Source: Yponomeuta sedellus
Taxonomy: Eukaryota; Arthropoda; Insecta; Lepidoptera; Yponomeutidae
Direction of reading: 5' to 3'
Assembly (NCBI GenBank): GCA_934045075.1
Contig: OW203734.1
Span: 6,268,516-6,332,515, forward strand
Length of the DNA stretch: 64,000 bases
Part shown: in pieces, positions 1 through 10,290 of the stretch
How positions within the stretch are numbered: position 1 is the stretch's first letter
Layout of the letters: each line of letters opens with the position of its first letter
Program-made: the position numbers and the translations under genes
The notes under the pieces: model-generated
What the model saw: the letters and a program-made list of their open reading frames with translations, nothing else
Told to the model about the DNA's origin: nothing
Databases searched by the model: none

Positions 1-118
1 CTGTCCTACAATCATTGAATTTTCAATGCTACAATTCTCCACCAACCCGGACTTCCCGTGGTGGAATATGGCCTAAACTTCCTTCCTGTGGGGACATACA
101 AAGGTTGATCTCAAACAT
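1..118 (+). repeat. 5S-like SINE, diverged 3' fragment
   Basis: The stretch reads like the 3' half of the 5S-like SINE seen complete at 40741-41140: a CCTCCACCAACCCGGACTT block, a GTGGTGGAATATGGCCTAA block and a GGGGACATACAAAGGTTGAT end. Internal parts are missing, so this is a decayed or truncated copy. It has no coding potential. Confidence 0.55.
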
Positions 119-189
119 TTTTAGCCTAATCATGAGCAGGAAATCATGACCAATCCCAATCGTGTAACTATGAAACCTATACCAATTTG

Positions 190-240
190 ACAGTTATACT
201 ATTACGGGACGGTCACCCGTCCTGCACCAGACCGCGCGCC
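190..240 (-). repeat. 5S-like SINE head fragment
   Basis: Read on the minus strand this is the 5S-rRNA-like head of the same SINE (GCGCGGTCTGGTGCAGGA followed by CGGGTGACCGTCCCG). It is separated from and opposite in orientation to the 3' fragment at 1-118, so the two are not one simple insertion. Confidence 0.5.
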
Positions 241-518
241 GGGATGGTATAGACATACTTATATGTGCAGTAAAATAAGTAAAAAAATAAATTTAAAATT
301 TTAACTGTTTATTTCATAGTAAAAAAGTTTTCTTGTTCTGGAGGGTAAAAATCTTTCATATAAGATTATAATGCTTCCAGAGGTTGCTCTATATTAAAAA
401 ATAAATTTTACAAAGCAAAACAAAGTAAAAGTGCGGACAATGCCAAGGAACACTATGCCAAGGAACACACTATTAAATTATAATATATTCTATATATGTA
501 GCGAGGTATTACTATTTA

Positions 519-690
519 AAAACCTATTTAGAGGCTAAAAATTCCACCCATGCCGGGATTCAAACTCGCGACCTCTGGCTATCCGTGTCAGCGCTCTTTC
601 CAACTGAGCCAATGGGCGACTCACCGGCATCAGTGAAATTTCGAACTTCTTTACAATATTCTCTGTATTATGTATTAATATTACTTAGCA
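519..690 (-). repeat. TLR repeat (tRNA-like), partial
   Basis: The tRNA-like core lies on the minus strand: box A-like GGCTCAGTTGGAAAGAGCG, then a mutated box B. The left edge is AAAAACCTATTTAGAGGC, the same edge that recurs in the fold-back copies of this family. The right end is lost in the tandem duplication that starts at 603. It is not a functional tRNA gene: it is one of more than a dozen diverged copies and the anticodon arm is not conserved. Confidence 0.7.
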
Positions 691-1542
691 TGAAAAGTGG
701 GACGCACTACCATTTCCTGGATTTCCTGGACTAGGAACCGCTTATGCAAGAAGCTATCCACATACACATGACAGGGATCAATAAGGCCCAAAACTACACG
801 CTTCACTTACATTTATCATAACATCAATACCCTCAAACCACGGTATGCAACAGTTATTCTCTTGCGAAGTGACACTTCCAGGTAAAAAAATGGCACTGGC
901 ATGTTTTTGTGGCGCTGACACAGCTTACTGCGTGCAAGACAATCTTCTTCTCTATTTATTACTAGCTGACCCGGCGAGCTTCGTACCGCCTAGCAGTCAT
1001 TCTTTTTTTAATAGTCGATTTATAATTTTCTCTCCGTAAGAATCATCCTCGTACTTCAAGGAATATAAATAAAAAAATTAGCGAAATCCGTCCAGCTGCT
1101 CTCGAGATTTGCGCTTAGCAACATACTCAGCGATTCATTTTTATACTATAGACTAGCTGACCCAGCGAATCTCGTACCGCCTAACCGTCGAGCCTTATTT
1201 TTTTATTTTTCCCTCCGCAAGAACCTAGGAATATTTAAAAAAAATAATTAGCGAAATCGGTTCAGCTCGTCTCGAGATTTGCGCTTACCAACACATTCAG
1301 CGATTAATTTTTATATTATAGAGATAGTCTATTGCACTAGTGACAGTTTCAAATCTGGGCCACGCGACATATTTTATCACTCCATTAGTTAATGCCCAGA
1401 AACTTTCTGTTTGACAGCTTAGTCGGCCTAGCCCACAGGAAAGACTAGTCAATACGTTCGGAGCCAACCAAGCCGCGGGTTTTCTCACGATGTTTTCCTT
1501 CACCGTTAGCGTGTGGTATTGCGACTACAAACTCGCAAATGT
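603..1542. repeat. 940-bp tandem duplication, copy 1
   Basis: This block is repeated directly and immediately at 1543-2482. I see only two substitutions between copies (at about 988/1928 and 1456/2396). It contains the end of a TLR repeat, two LINE-tail repeats and the start of a tRNA-SINE. The junction shares only the dinucleotide AC, which points to end-joining or replication slippage and not to homologous exchange. The 64- and 68-codon frames in it are repeat sequence, not genes. Confidence 0.9.
945..1345 (+). repeat. Pair of LINE 3'-tail repeats
   Basis: Two diverged head-to-tail copies of a roughly 180-bp repeat start at CTAGCTGACCCGGCGA (about 950) and CTAGCTGACCCAGCGA (about 1153). 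Each runs through a CTCCGTAAGAA or CTCCGCAAGAA block and ends TTCATTTTTATACTATAGA or similar. Other copies are at 20555-20730 and 52005-52375. I read these as 3' ends of a LINE (possibly RTE-type) or a derived short element; the class is an inference. Confidence 0.6.
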
Positions 1543-2482
1543 ACTGAGCCAATGGGCGACTCACCGGCATCAGTGAAATTTCGAACTTCTTTACAATATT
1601 CTCTGTATTATGTATTAATATTACTTAGCATGAAAAGTGGGACGCACTACCATTTCCTGGATTTCCTGGACTAGGAACCGCTTATGCAAGAAGCTATCCA
1701 CATACACATGACAGGGATCAATAAGGCCCAAAACTACACGCTTCACTTACATTTATCATAACATCAATACCCTCAAACCACGGTATGCAACAGTTATTCT
1801 CTTGCGAAGTGACACTTCCAGGTAAAAAAATGGCACTGGCATGTTTTTGTGGCGCTGACACAGCTTACTGCGTGCAAGACAATCTTCTTCTCTATTTATT
1901 ACTAGCTGACCCGGCGAGCTTCGAACCGCCTAGCAGTCATTCTTTTTTTAATAGTCGATTTATAATTTTCTCTCCGTAAGAATCATCCTCGTACTTCAAG
2001 GAATATAAATAAAAAAATTAGCGAAATCCGTCCAGCTGCTCTCGAGATTTGCGCTTAGCAACATACTCAGCGATTCATTTTTATACTATAGACTAGCTGA
2101 CCCAGCGAATCTCGTACCGCCTAACCGTCGAGCCTTATTTTTTTATTTTTCCCTCCGCAAGAACCTAGGAATATTTAAAAAAAATAATTAGCGAAATCGG
2201 TTCAGCTCGTCTCGAGATTTGCGCTTACCAACACATTCAGCGATTAATTTTTATATTATAGAGATAGTCTATTGCACTAGTGACAGTTTCAAATCTGGGC
2301 CACGCGACATATTTTATCACTCCATTAGTTAATGCCCAGAAACTTTCTGTTTGACAGCTTAGTCGGCCTAGCCCACAGGAAAGACTAGTCAATACGTGCG
2401 GAGCCAACCAAGCCGCGGGTTTTCTCACGATGTTTTCCTTCACCGTTAGCGTGTGGTATTGCGACTACAAACTCGCAAATGT
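1543..2482. repeat. 940-bp tandem duplication, copy 2
   Basis: Second copy of 603-1542. After 2482 the sequence continues into the tRNA-SINE whose 3' part is inside the unit. Copy 2 therefore keeps the original right-hand context and copy 1 the original left-hand context. The near-identity makes this recent or an assembly duplication. Confidence 0.9.
1885..2285 (+). repeat. Pair of LINE 3'-tail repeats (duplicate)
   Basis: The same pair as at 945-1345, carried along by the 940-bp duplication. It is not an independent insertion. Confidence 0.6.
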
Positions 2483-2600
2483 ACGTAACTTTGAAATTAA
2501 ACAAAGTCATTGGTACATGCCCGCACTCGGGATCGAACCTGGGGCTCTCGCTTGCCAGTCCATGGTTCTACCCACTGAGCTACCACCGCTTTCTCCATCT
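2425..2600 (-). repeat. tRNA-derived SINE (family S2)
   Basis: On the minus strand this begins with a tRNA-like head (GGTAGCTCAGTGGGTAGA, then AGGTTCGATCCCGAG as box B). It continues through a body containing TTACGTACATTTGCGAG and then GTGAAGGAAAACATCGTGAG. The same order is seen at 26190-26440 and 39485-39649. It is a pol III type retroposon with no coding role. Confidence 0.7.
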
Positions 2601-2691
2601 CCTTTACCATCTCCTCCATATACCACCATAAATTTTACCTTAACACTAGAGATCGGAGAATCGATCGAGATCGTGGTTACCGGTACTATGA

Positions 2692-3100
2692 CATACCGGT
2701 AGCATGAGAACCAGTGCTTAAGGGCATGAGACCCCCTTGCTAGAAGTGTGACTGTAGAGTATAAAATAAAAAATAAATTTAATTTCAATTAATAATCAGT
2801 ATTTTTAAGTTCATGTAAAGTAATTACTTTATAAATTTAATTTTAACTTCAATTACTAATAATCAATATTGTTGACTTTATATAAAAAAAATAATTGGTT
2901 TGCCTATTTTGGAACGTAACTTCATAATTAACTTTTGTAATTTTTGCCGAGGCTAGTAAACTAACCGTTAATGCTTTCTAAAAGACGACCGTCACCTCAG
3001 TCATCCGAGACCACGGCACCTGAAAAAGTGCCGAAACGTTGGAAAATTGTAAAAAATGTAATAAACGATCATAAATCCGTATAAAACAGTTTTAATTACG
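2692..3100 (+). repeat. Interspersed repeat U1, copy 1
   Basis: About 380 bp from GTAGCATGAGAACCAGTGC to GTAATAAACGATCAT align with a second copy at 11031-11375. Near the 3' end is GACCACGGCACCTGAAA, an AAGTGCC arm and CGAAACGTTGG. That is a small hairpin followed by GAAACGT, a motif also seen in the PLE-like repeats at 23700 and 60690. The class is unassigned; the TAATAAA end suggests a retroelement terminus. Confidence 0.6.
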
Positions 3101-3162
3101 TCTACTGCTCGTGTTAACCTTAGAAAATGTTTATGTCTATTTACTTAAAGTTAGTTTTAAGC

Positions 3163-3200
3163 TCTTCTTCTTCTTCAGGCTATATTATGTAGTCTATATA
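3163..3200 (-). repeat. RTE-type LINE 3' tail scrap
   Basis: CTTCTTCTTCAGGCTATATTATGTAGTC is the reverse complement of the 3' tail found on the RTE fragments at 8282, 25330 and 37520. Only the tail survives. Confidence 0.55.
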
Positions 3201-3960
3201 AGTTTTAGGCTCATGCCTCATCAATTTATCAGTATGAAAGTGTAAGAAGAATTGATTCTATAATAAAAAAACAAAATTTGTCGATCCCTGAATCCCGGGA
3301 TATTTCGATACGAAAGTGCTATCCATGTTAGCCAACACCTCAACTTTAGGCAAATATGCATCCAAATATCCGATCTCTACTTATCGCTTTAAAATAAGGT
3401 CCAAAACCAATGAAAACTTTTACTAGCTCGGCTCGTTAAAGGATTAATACAATAAAGATAATTAAAAATTGTAGAGTAATATTATGATTTTTTTTTCTCT
3501 ACCTCAAAAAAATGTGTTTTGGACATATGTGCTTTAATTCGCCGACCCTAAAATATACTTCTGTAAACCGGATTATAATAACCTCGAAGAAAACCCTACT
3601 CTTCATCCCACGATGCGCCAGAGCCGACCCCAGAAGATTCGTTCCCGAAATTCCTCCAGGAAAGGTAAATATTATGATGATCGGGTCGGGCGGTATGTGA
3701 AATCGAGCGGTGGGAGGGTGAATAAATCAACATTAATTCAGGGTACGTCCCACGCGGCCCAGGCTTTGGTGGGTGCAAGAGCGGATCCTTAGCTAGACAA
3801 GGAATTTTGTGCTGGGCAGACGGGATTATTTTCGGAGCTCTACTAATTTTAAAACTAGCTGATATGGGGCCAATTTCTGAATTGAAAATTTTACTAAGTA
3901 AATACTTAAGTAACATTCTGTCATACTTTTTGCTGAGAAATTCGTTGATTCGAAGTAAGT
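3201..3960. other. No gene or repeat recognised
   Basis: AT-rich sequence. Short frames cross about 3600-3900 on both strands, but they have no recognisable domain, no start context and no repeat-family match in the window. Confidence 0.5.
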
Positions 3961-3964
3961 TAAG

Positions 3965-4312
3965 TATCTTTATACTATTTTTATTTTTAATGCACTAACC
4001 CGTGCTAAGGAAAATTTTAAAAAACCTATTTAGATGCTTATTAGAGGCTAATGAAACATATTTAGAAAGAGCGCTGGCACGGATAGCCACAGGTCGCGGG
4101 TTCGAATCCCGGCATGGGTGGAATGTTTAAACGATGTAAAAACATATTTGCAAAGTAGGTACTCGGGGCTGCAAGTAATGCAAATTACTTCAGCCAGGTG
4201 TCGCTGCCTGTAAATAACACAGAGAATATTGTAAAGAGGTTTGAAAAAGCAAAGGTTGCGGGTTCGAGTCCCGGCATAGGCGGAATTTTTAGCCTTTATA
4301 TAGGTTTTTAAA
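3965..4312. repeat. TLR fold-back copy
   Basis: The left end is the reverse-complemented TLR tail (TTAATGCACTAACCCGTGC). It is followed by a short inverted start and then by forward-oriented tRNA-like cores (GCGGGTTCGAATCCCGGC at about 4098 and GCGGGTTCGAGTCCCGGC at about 4258). The right edge is the family edge GCCTTTATATAGGTTTTTA. Two box B motifs face the same way while the tail faces the other way, so this is a rearranged fold-back. I could not see a clean target-site duplication. Confidence 0.65.
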
Positions 4313-5270
4313 ATAATTTATTCACATAAGACACACACTCGTATACAAAGCGACACCACAGAAATCTAATTACAAGTCACAATACGAAGAAACCACATTT
4401 AAACAAAACAGTAGCATATATGAATAGCAAAAATACGGAAAATTACCCAAACACGGTACGGTAATGTACCTGGACAATGTACTAGACTAAAACTAAAAGT
4501 GAGCAACATAGGTGTGGCAAATGTAGATGGGCAAATGTAAAAATACAACTGTTAGTTGTTAACAATATTACTCGTAGTGTACAGGAAAGAGTAAGCCTTG
4601 TTACTGCTTGGCACAACCAAGAGTCACGTACGTGAATCACGAGACACACGAGGGGGAGATAATCCTAGAATGTCTTATTTAACCACCAGCTAAAGACAAC
4701 CCGGCCCGATGGCTAGTGGAATGACACATTTACCCCACTAGCCATCTATTCTAATCTAATCTAAGAAATATCTGTGTGCCGAACTCCACGCTGGTTAAAC
4801 GGTTTTTATATCGTTTTAAAAAAGACTTCTTTTATACGTCAGATGGTTTTTGTGTTTTGAAATATTTTGGCTGCCACGTAGTTATCTTTTCTGCCCATGT
4901 ATTTAATTCCTTAAAATCATACTATTACGGAGATTTCTACGCTTTTATTATCAATCATATAGCATTCATACAGTCCATCAGGTTTCGTCATTTTTAATCT
5001 GTGTATTTTGCAATTGAATGTACAATAATGTATCTAACTATTGACAACTCTATTTGTTACAGCTGTTCGTTGACGAAAGAGTATAAAAAATGACAGCTGA
5101 GAGCCAATTCTCACTTCATTAGCAAATAAGTCGTATACGACTCTAAGGCTTATGACTTGGAATTGTACGTTATAAGTCGAGCGACAGCCAAAATCTGTAT
5201 TCTAAACGCCATGCTAGATCTAATTCGAATGAGATAATAAATGTTGAATGACTCCAGCGAGTTGTCTTAT
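4313..5270. other. No gene recognised
   Basis: AT-rich sequence with short open frames only. A 12-bp inverted repeat GATGGCTAGTGG / CCACTAGCCATC sits at about 4708-4747. Nothing else stands out. Confidence 0.5.
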
Positions 5271-5272
5271 CT

Positions 5273-5352
5273 TATTTTTATGCGACAATGTCTAAGCCTT
5301 CGAATATTTTGCGTCTACGCTTTTAATTCGCATGGGCGAGAATCGGCCCCCT
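5273..5352. repeat. 78-bp dispersed fragment
   Basis: TATGCGACAATGTCTAAGCC through CATGGGCGAGAATCGG recurs in the opposite orientation at 41210-41288 with only a few changes. The fragment is too short to classify. Confidence 0.7.
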
Positions 5353-5394
5353 GTTAACAGTACATTAAAAGCTTGTTCGTTGTTACCTAATCTT

Positions 5395-5512
5395 GCAACA
5401 TCAATTAGATGAAGGAAGAAATCTCTTACAGAGATAAGCTCGCCTTTGTACTTTTTATTCGTTATGTAACGTCCTATTTTGTGTTTCGTGTACAACAAAG
5501 TATAATAATAAA
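5395..5512 (+). repeat. CR1/Daphne-like LINE 3' tail
   Basis: AAGAAATCTCTTACAGAGAT, AAGCTCGCCTTTGTAC and the CAACAAAGTATAATAATAAA end match the 3' UTR of the LINE at 15310-18425 read on its coding strand. It is a 5'-truncated insertion of the same or a sister family. Confidence 0.7.
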
Positions 5513-5515
5513 ATA

Positions 5516-7316
5516 CCTCACTGTAGCCTCAGGCTAGGTCCTCAGACGCAAAGCCTGAGCTTTGTTCGGCTGAGAACTAAGCGCGGTACAGCGTGCTTCA
5601 TTTGACTGTTGCGAGACGCGAGTATAATGTTTTACCCATCCCACTTGACATCAGAAGTGGAATTAATTTGGGACGTCAACCTAATAGCTTAAGAAACGAC
5701 CTTACGACTTTATGCAAGTGATTGTGCTGTGTGAGAACTAAGTGTGGCGGGGTGCCTCATTTTGACTGTTGCGAGACGCGAGTATAATGTTTTAACCATT
5801 TCACTTGATATCAGAAGTGGGATTAATTTGAAGCGTCAATTCAATTAAATATTTAGGCAAAAATGCAACCAGCCGGTGTCGACTGTTTCTGCCCGAGTCA
5901 CGTCTTGATAATATGAGGCATCATGTTGAAAGCTTGAGAAACGTCCTTTAGACATTATGCAAGTGATTGTACTATGTGGAGGGTAGGTATTTTTATTTAC
6001 GCTAGTTTTAAGTCAAACTATTTTCTCTATACGTTCATGTGAGTTGAAGTTCCATACTCGAGTTGGAACGATGTAATTGGCAAGGAAGCGCATAGAACGC
6101 TAATACGCTACTTCTTAGCAACGTCAGATAGACCTCACTGTAGCCTCAGGCTAGGTTCTCAGACGCAAAGCCTGAGCTTTGTTCGGCTGAGAACTAAGCG
6201 CGGTACAGCGTGCTTCATTTGACTGTTGCGAGACGCGAGTATAATGTTTTACCCATCCCACTTGACATCAGAAGTGGGATTAATTTGGGACGTCAACCTA
6301 ATAGCTTAAGAAACGACCTTACGACTTTATGCAAGTGATTGTGCTGTGTGAGAACTAAGTGTGGCGGGGTGCCTCATTTTGACTGTTGCGAGACGCGAGT
6401 ATAATGTTTTAACCATTTCACTTGATATCAGAAGTGGGATTAATTTGAAGCGTCAATTCAATTAAATATTTAGGCAAAAATGCAACCAGCCGGTGTCGAC
6501 TGTTTCTGCCCGAGTCACGTCTTGATAATATGAGGCATCATGTTGAAAGCTTGAGAAACGTCCTTGAGACATTATGCAAGTGATTGTACTATGTGGAGGG
6601 TAGGTATTTTTATTTACGCTAGTTTTAAGTCAAACTATTTTCTCTTTACGTTCGTGTGAGTTGAAGTTCCATACTCGAGTTGGAACGATGTAATTGGCAA
6701 GGAAGCGCATAGAATGCTAATACGCTACTTCTTAGCAACGTCAGACAGACCTCACTGTAGCCTCAGGCTAGGTTCTCAGACGCAAAGCCTGAGCTTTGTT
6801 CGGCTGAGAACTAAGCGTGGTACAGCGTGCTTCATTTGACTGTTGCGAGACGCGAGTATAATGTTTTACCCATCCCACTTGACATCAGAAGTGGGATTAA
6901 TTTGGGACGTCAACCTAATAGCTTAAGAAACGACCTTACGACTTTATGCAAGTGATTGTGCTGTGTGTGGGAGGTATTATTATTTACGCTAGTTTTATCT
7001 CGAACGAATTTCTCTATGCCATTTCGTGTGGGTTGAAGTTCCACACTCGACTTGGGACGGTGTACATGGCAAAGAAGCGCGTACATAGAATGCAAATACG
7101 CTACTTCTTAGAAACGTCAGATAGACCGCACTGTAGACCCAGGCTAGGTTCTCAGACGCAAAGCCTGAGCTTTGTTCGGCTGAGAACTAAGCGCGGTACA
7201 GCGTGCTTTATTTGACTGTTGCGAGACGCGAGTATAATGTTTTACCCATCCCACATTGACATCAGAGGTGGGATTAATTTGGGACATCAACTTGATAAAA
7301 GACATTTTGACATTAT
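5516..7316. repeat. Higher-order tandem repeat, about 617-bp unit
   Basis: The block CCTCACTGTAGCCTCAGGCT starts at 5516, 6132 and 6750, giving units of 616 and 618 bp; a degenerate start is at about 7125. Each full unit holds two related halves, A and B, both containing TGACTGTTGCGAGACGCGAG and ATAATGTTTTA, so the array is a dimeric higher-order repeat. The third unit has lost most of half B (about 375 bp long) and the fourth is cut short. Units are nearly identical. Frames in it are not conserved as proteins. It could be a local satellite seed. Confidence 0.85.
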
Positions 7317-7504
7317 GGTTTAGTCTAGTATTATTCCCTATCGCGCATTCTACATTTTAAACATTGTACAATAATGAGTGTTCGTGTTTAAAAGCATGAA
7401 GTGACATTTAGCTGGAGAGGTCTTTTACCTGAATAATTTTGTACATTTTGTTCTTTTCAAGGTTAAGACAATAGAAAAAATCTATAGCTTCCGCACACAC
7501 AATC

Positions 7505-7690
7505 GCTTGTCCCGGTCCTAAACTAGGATACCTTGTGCTATTTTAACCAGGCAAGGGCATTACAAACATGGAAAAATACACGTACTGAGGTCATTGGTAC
7601 AAATGTACGGCGGCTCCGGGTGGGAATGGAACCCACAACCTTTGGCAAGATAATCAGACAGAAAACCTCTAGACCAATGAGGCAGTCTTT
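7505..7690 (-). repeat. tRNA-derived SINE, decayed
   Basis: On the minus strand there is a tRNA-like head (CTCATTGGTCTAGAGG and GTGGGTTCCATTCCCAC) followed by GTACATTTGTACCAATGACC, as in S2. The left part has CTAGTTTAGGACCGGGACAA, resembling family S3. It is probably two decayed SINE pieces. Confidence 0.45.
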
Positions 7691-8281
7691 GCGGAGGAAA
7701 TGTTTATTGTTTTGTCAGACTTGGCATAGGGCAAAAGTTTATTTACCACGCTTTGATTAATTTCATTAAACAACTGCTTAAGGCTCACTTGCGTCAGCCC
7801 GCGTTATTTCGAGTTAAATGAGCTACTTACCTTAGGACCTTAGTAGAGAATTAAAATCAATAGTGTTAGTTTTTGATATTTCAACACTGTTTTATTAAAT
7901 TAGTTCAGTAGCGATGCCTTTTACTCCAGAATAATAAACATTAAAATATACACATATTGACTATTTTTTATGTATAAAAGAAAACCATTGAAAAGTCAAA
8001 TAAAAATCGATCTAATATCCTTTTCGATTTTTATTTGACTCTCCATCAGGTACGTAATTAGGTATGCTTATAAAGTCCTACCAAGACACGAAAATATTGT
8101 TACAAAAAAAAACATTTTTAACACTTAATAGCAGTAAAACAGTCTACGAGCCCACTGCACGGCACAGGGCTTATCTCGAAGAGAAAGTATGGGTTTAATC
8201 ACTTGGCGCGACTTCCGTGTATAAACGTGTTAAGGTGCTTCGGGGTGCTAACTAGCGCCAATAATGGAAAAGAAATCAATA
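7691..8281. other. No gene; contains a 16-bp hairpin
   Basis: AT-rich. A perfect inverted repeat AGTCAAATAAAAATCG / CGATTTTTATTTGACT lies at 7994-8040. No other feature is seen. Confidence 0.5.
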
Positions 8282-8640
8282 CTCTTCTTCTTATTCAGGC
8301 TATATTATGTAGTCCACTGCTGGGCATAGCCCTCCCCTAATGAGCGCCATAGCGCCCTGTCTTCAGCTTGCCGCATCCAGCATCTGCCGGCAGTTTTTCG
8401 CAGATCGTCATCCCACCTGGTCGGAGAGCGTCCTACACTACGTTTGCCGAGTCGTGGTCTCTTCTCAAGAACACGTTTACTCCAACGGTTTTCGGTTCTT
8501 CGCGAGATATGGCCAGCTCACTGCCACTTCAGCTTGCTGATTGCCTGAGCTATGTCGATAACTTTGGTTCTCTGTCGGATGCATTCGTTACGAATCTTAT
8601 CCTTCAGAGAAACTCCGCGCATAGCTTAATCAAAACTCAA
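8282..8640 (-). pseudogene. RTE-type LINE, C-terminal fragment plus 3' tail
   Basis: Read on the minus strand, the sequence encodes the C-terminal tail I know from lepidopteran RTE endonuclease/reverse transcriptases. It contains a KWQWAGH-like segment, then VGRSPTRWDDDLRK, and an EDRALW-like stretch before the stop. The non-coding 3' tail then follows (GGCTATGCCCAGCAGTGG ... GAAGAAGAG). RT and endonuclease domains are absent, so this is a 5'-truncated dead copy. The plus-strand frame of 128 codons over it is antisense. Confidence 0.75.
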
Positions 8641-8834
8641 TACTCAATAATTCATTGCATTCCACAAGTATGTACAGATGACATAACTAAAAATATGGAT
8701 CTTTGTGAACCCTGTAGGGCACGCAATATTATAAATTATAGAAGGCCTTTATAAATTAAGCCTATGACATTTTAATTCTAATTATATTGTATTGTTATCA
8801 TGACTTGTGTTATAATACGTTTTCATTTAAAAGT

Positions 8835-9182
8835 GAACATGAGAAATCTTAACAACTGTGACAACTATTTTTATAATCTACGGTCTAGAGCCTAGAATCA
8901 TCAAAGGACTTAAATCACTTTCCGTAAAAACGGCTGTTTTAGCGGATATCGATTAAAGTTCTAATCTATTGATCAAAGGTTTTAGACTGTACGTTCTAAC
9001 ATTAGTTGTCACAGCTGTTAAGATTTCTCATCTCACTTGGGAAGAGCGCTGGCACGGATAGCCAGTGGTCGCGGGTTCGAATACCTCCATGGGTGGAATT
9101 TTTAGCCTCTAAATAGGTTTTTAAAATTGTCCTTAGCACGGGTTAGTGCATTAAAACAAAGAATATAAGATTTCTCATGTTC
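8835..9182. mobile_element. MITE-like inverted-repeat element, interrupted
   Basis: The left terminus GAACATGAGAAATCTTAACA and following GTGACAAC are mirrored at the right by GTTGTCAC, TGTTAAGATTTCTCAT and GTTC. The right terminus is split by the TLR insertion at 9032-9166: TGTTAAGATTTCTCAT occurs before it and AAGATTTCTCATGTTC after it. Without the insertion the element is about 200 bp. The interior has no frame. The superfamily is unclear because the flanking duplication is not evident. Confidence 0.65.
9032..9166 (+). mobile_element. TLR repeat, 5'-truncated simple insertion
   Basis: It carries tRNA-like core and tail in normal order: GAGCGCTGGCACGGATAGCC, box B GCGGGTTCGAATACC, CCTCTAAATAGG and the tail TTAGTGCATTAAAACAAAG. 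It is flanked by the 12-bp direct repeat AAGATTTCTCAT (9020-9031 and 9167-9178), a retroposition signature. It starts inside box A, so it has lost its promoter. Confidence 0.8.
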
Positions 9183-9311
9183 AATTTTAGATAATAACGT
9201 ATTAACAAGTTATGACTTTTTTTCATACCTTAAGGCGCTAAGGCTATGTACCGACACTTAGTATGTACAAATTTCGTCAAAAATACACTAGATTTTAAAG
9301 TATATTAAATT

Positions 9312-9735
9312 TTTAAAAACCTATTTAGAGGCTAAAAATTCCACCCATGCCGGGATTCGAACCCGCGACCTCTGGCTATCCGTGCCAGCGCTTTTCCTAC
9401 TGAGCTAATGGGCGACTCACCAGCATCAGTGAAATTTCGAACCTCTTTACAATATTCTCTGCATTACGTAATTGAAATTACTTTTAGCAATAAGGCCGCC
9501 AATTGTACTATGTATATTTGCAATTGTTTTGTATTTGTTGTTTTTCCAGTGTAAAATAAAGAATATTCTTATCTTATCTTATCTTACGTACAGGCAGCGA
9601 CATCTGGTTGAAGTAATTTGCTTCACTTGCAGCCACGAGTACCTACTTTGCAGTTAGGTTTTACATCGGAATGATATCGCTGTACCCACATTATTATATT
9701 CTTTTTAATGCTCTAACCCGTGCTAAGGACAATTT
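9312..9735 (-). mobile_element. TLR repeat, near-complete unit, interrupted
   Basis: It begins TTAAAAACCTATTTAGAGGC, contains the full minus-strand tRNA-like core, and continues to CTAACCCGTGCTAAGGAC at the right. That is a complete but circularly permuted unit compared with 44119-44440. It is split at about 9466-9592 by a LINE tail. Joining the halves in thought restores the order seen in the array at 58043-59997. Confidence 0.75.
9466..9592 (+). mobile_element. CR1/Daphne-like LINE tail nested in TLR
   Basis: TTTTAGCAATAAGGCCGCC through GTGTAAAATAAAGAATATTC, ending in a CTTAT-type microsatellite, is the 3' end of a CR1-like LINE. TTACGTA occurs on both sides (before and after), consistent with a short target-site duplication inside the TLR body. 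Confidence 0.7.
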
Positions 9736-9984
9736 CAATATTCAATTTCTTTAGAGTACATAAAGGACCTTTAAGAAATTGCAAAACTTTAAAGCACACG
9801 ACGCCAAAGTGCTGCCTAATTGGTCTCGGCTAGACAGAAAACCTAAAATATTAACCGTTACTGAAAATTAACGCTTTATGAAACAATATTCAAGTTATAA
9901 GGTGATACTAGAGCCCAAACTATGAGGTGATACAACACAACGATCGCTTTACCTAAAGAAACCGCTTCACGCTATACTCGTACT

Positions 9985-10105
9985 AGTCTACTGCTGGACA
10001 TAGCCCTCCCCTAATGAGCGCCATAGCGCCCCGTCTTCAGCTTGCCGCATTCAGCATCTGTTTTTCGCAGATCGTCATCCCACTTAATCGGAGGGCGAGC
10101 ATCTG
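9985..10105 (-). pseudogene. RTE-type LINE C-terminal scrap
   Basis: Matches the fragment at 8282-8640 (TGGACATAGCCCTCCCCTAA and GCAGATCGTCATCCCAC), with a deletion around the GCCGGCAG block. It is directly abutted by the LINE tail at 10106. Confidence 0.6.
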
Positions 10106-10290
10106 CGTAATGAGATGATTTATACATAGAAAGAGAACACTTTATTGTACATAAAACAGGAAATTACACATATCTTATATATATATATATATATCTTAAC
10201 CTAAGAGTACAGACGGTGGCCTTATCACTAAAAGTGATCTCTTCCTGGCAACCTTTGGATGAACTGGAGTTCAGAGAAATATCTAAATAA
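10106..10290 (-). repeat. CR1/Daphne-like LINE 3' tail
   Basis: ACACTTTATTGTACATAAAA (reverse of the AATAAAGTGT end) through GGTGGCCTTATCACTAAAAG and ATCTCTTCCTGGCAACCTTT is the family 3' UTR on the minus strand. It contains an AT dinucleotide run at about 10171-10192. Confidence 0.7.

Noticed and set aside
845..1979. Two 64-codon frames differing at one residue
   Set aside because: They lie in the LINE-tail repeat and are duplicated with the 940-bp block; no protein features.
8368..8754. Plus-strand 128-codon frame (and similar at 23469 and 37605)
   Set aside because: Antisense to the RTE C-terminal coding sequence on the minus strand.
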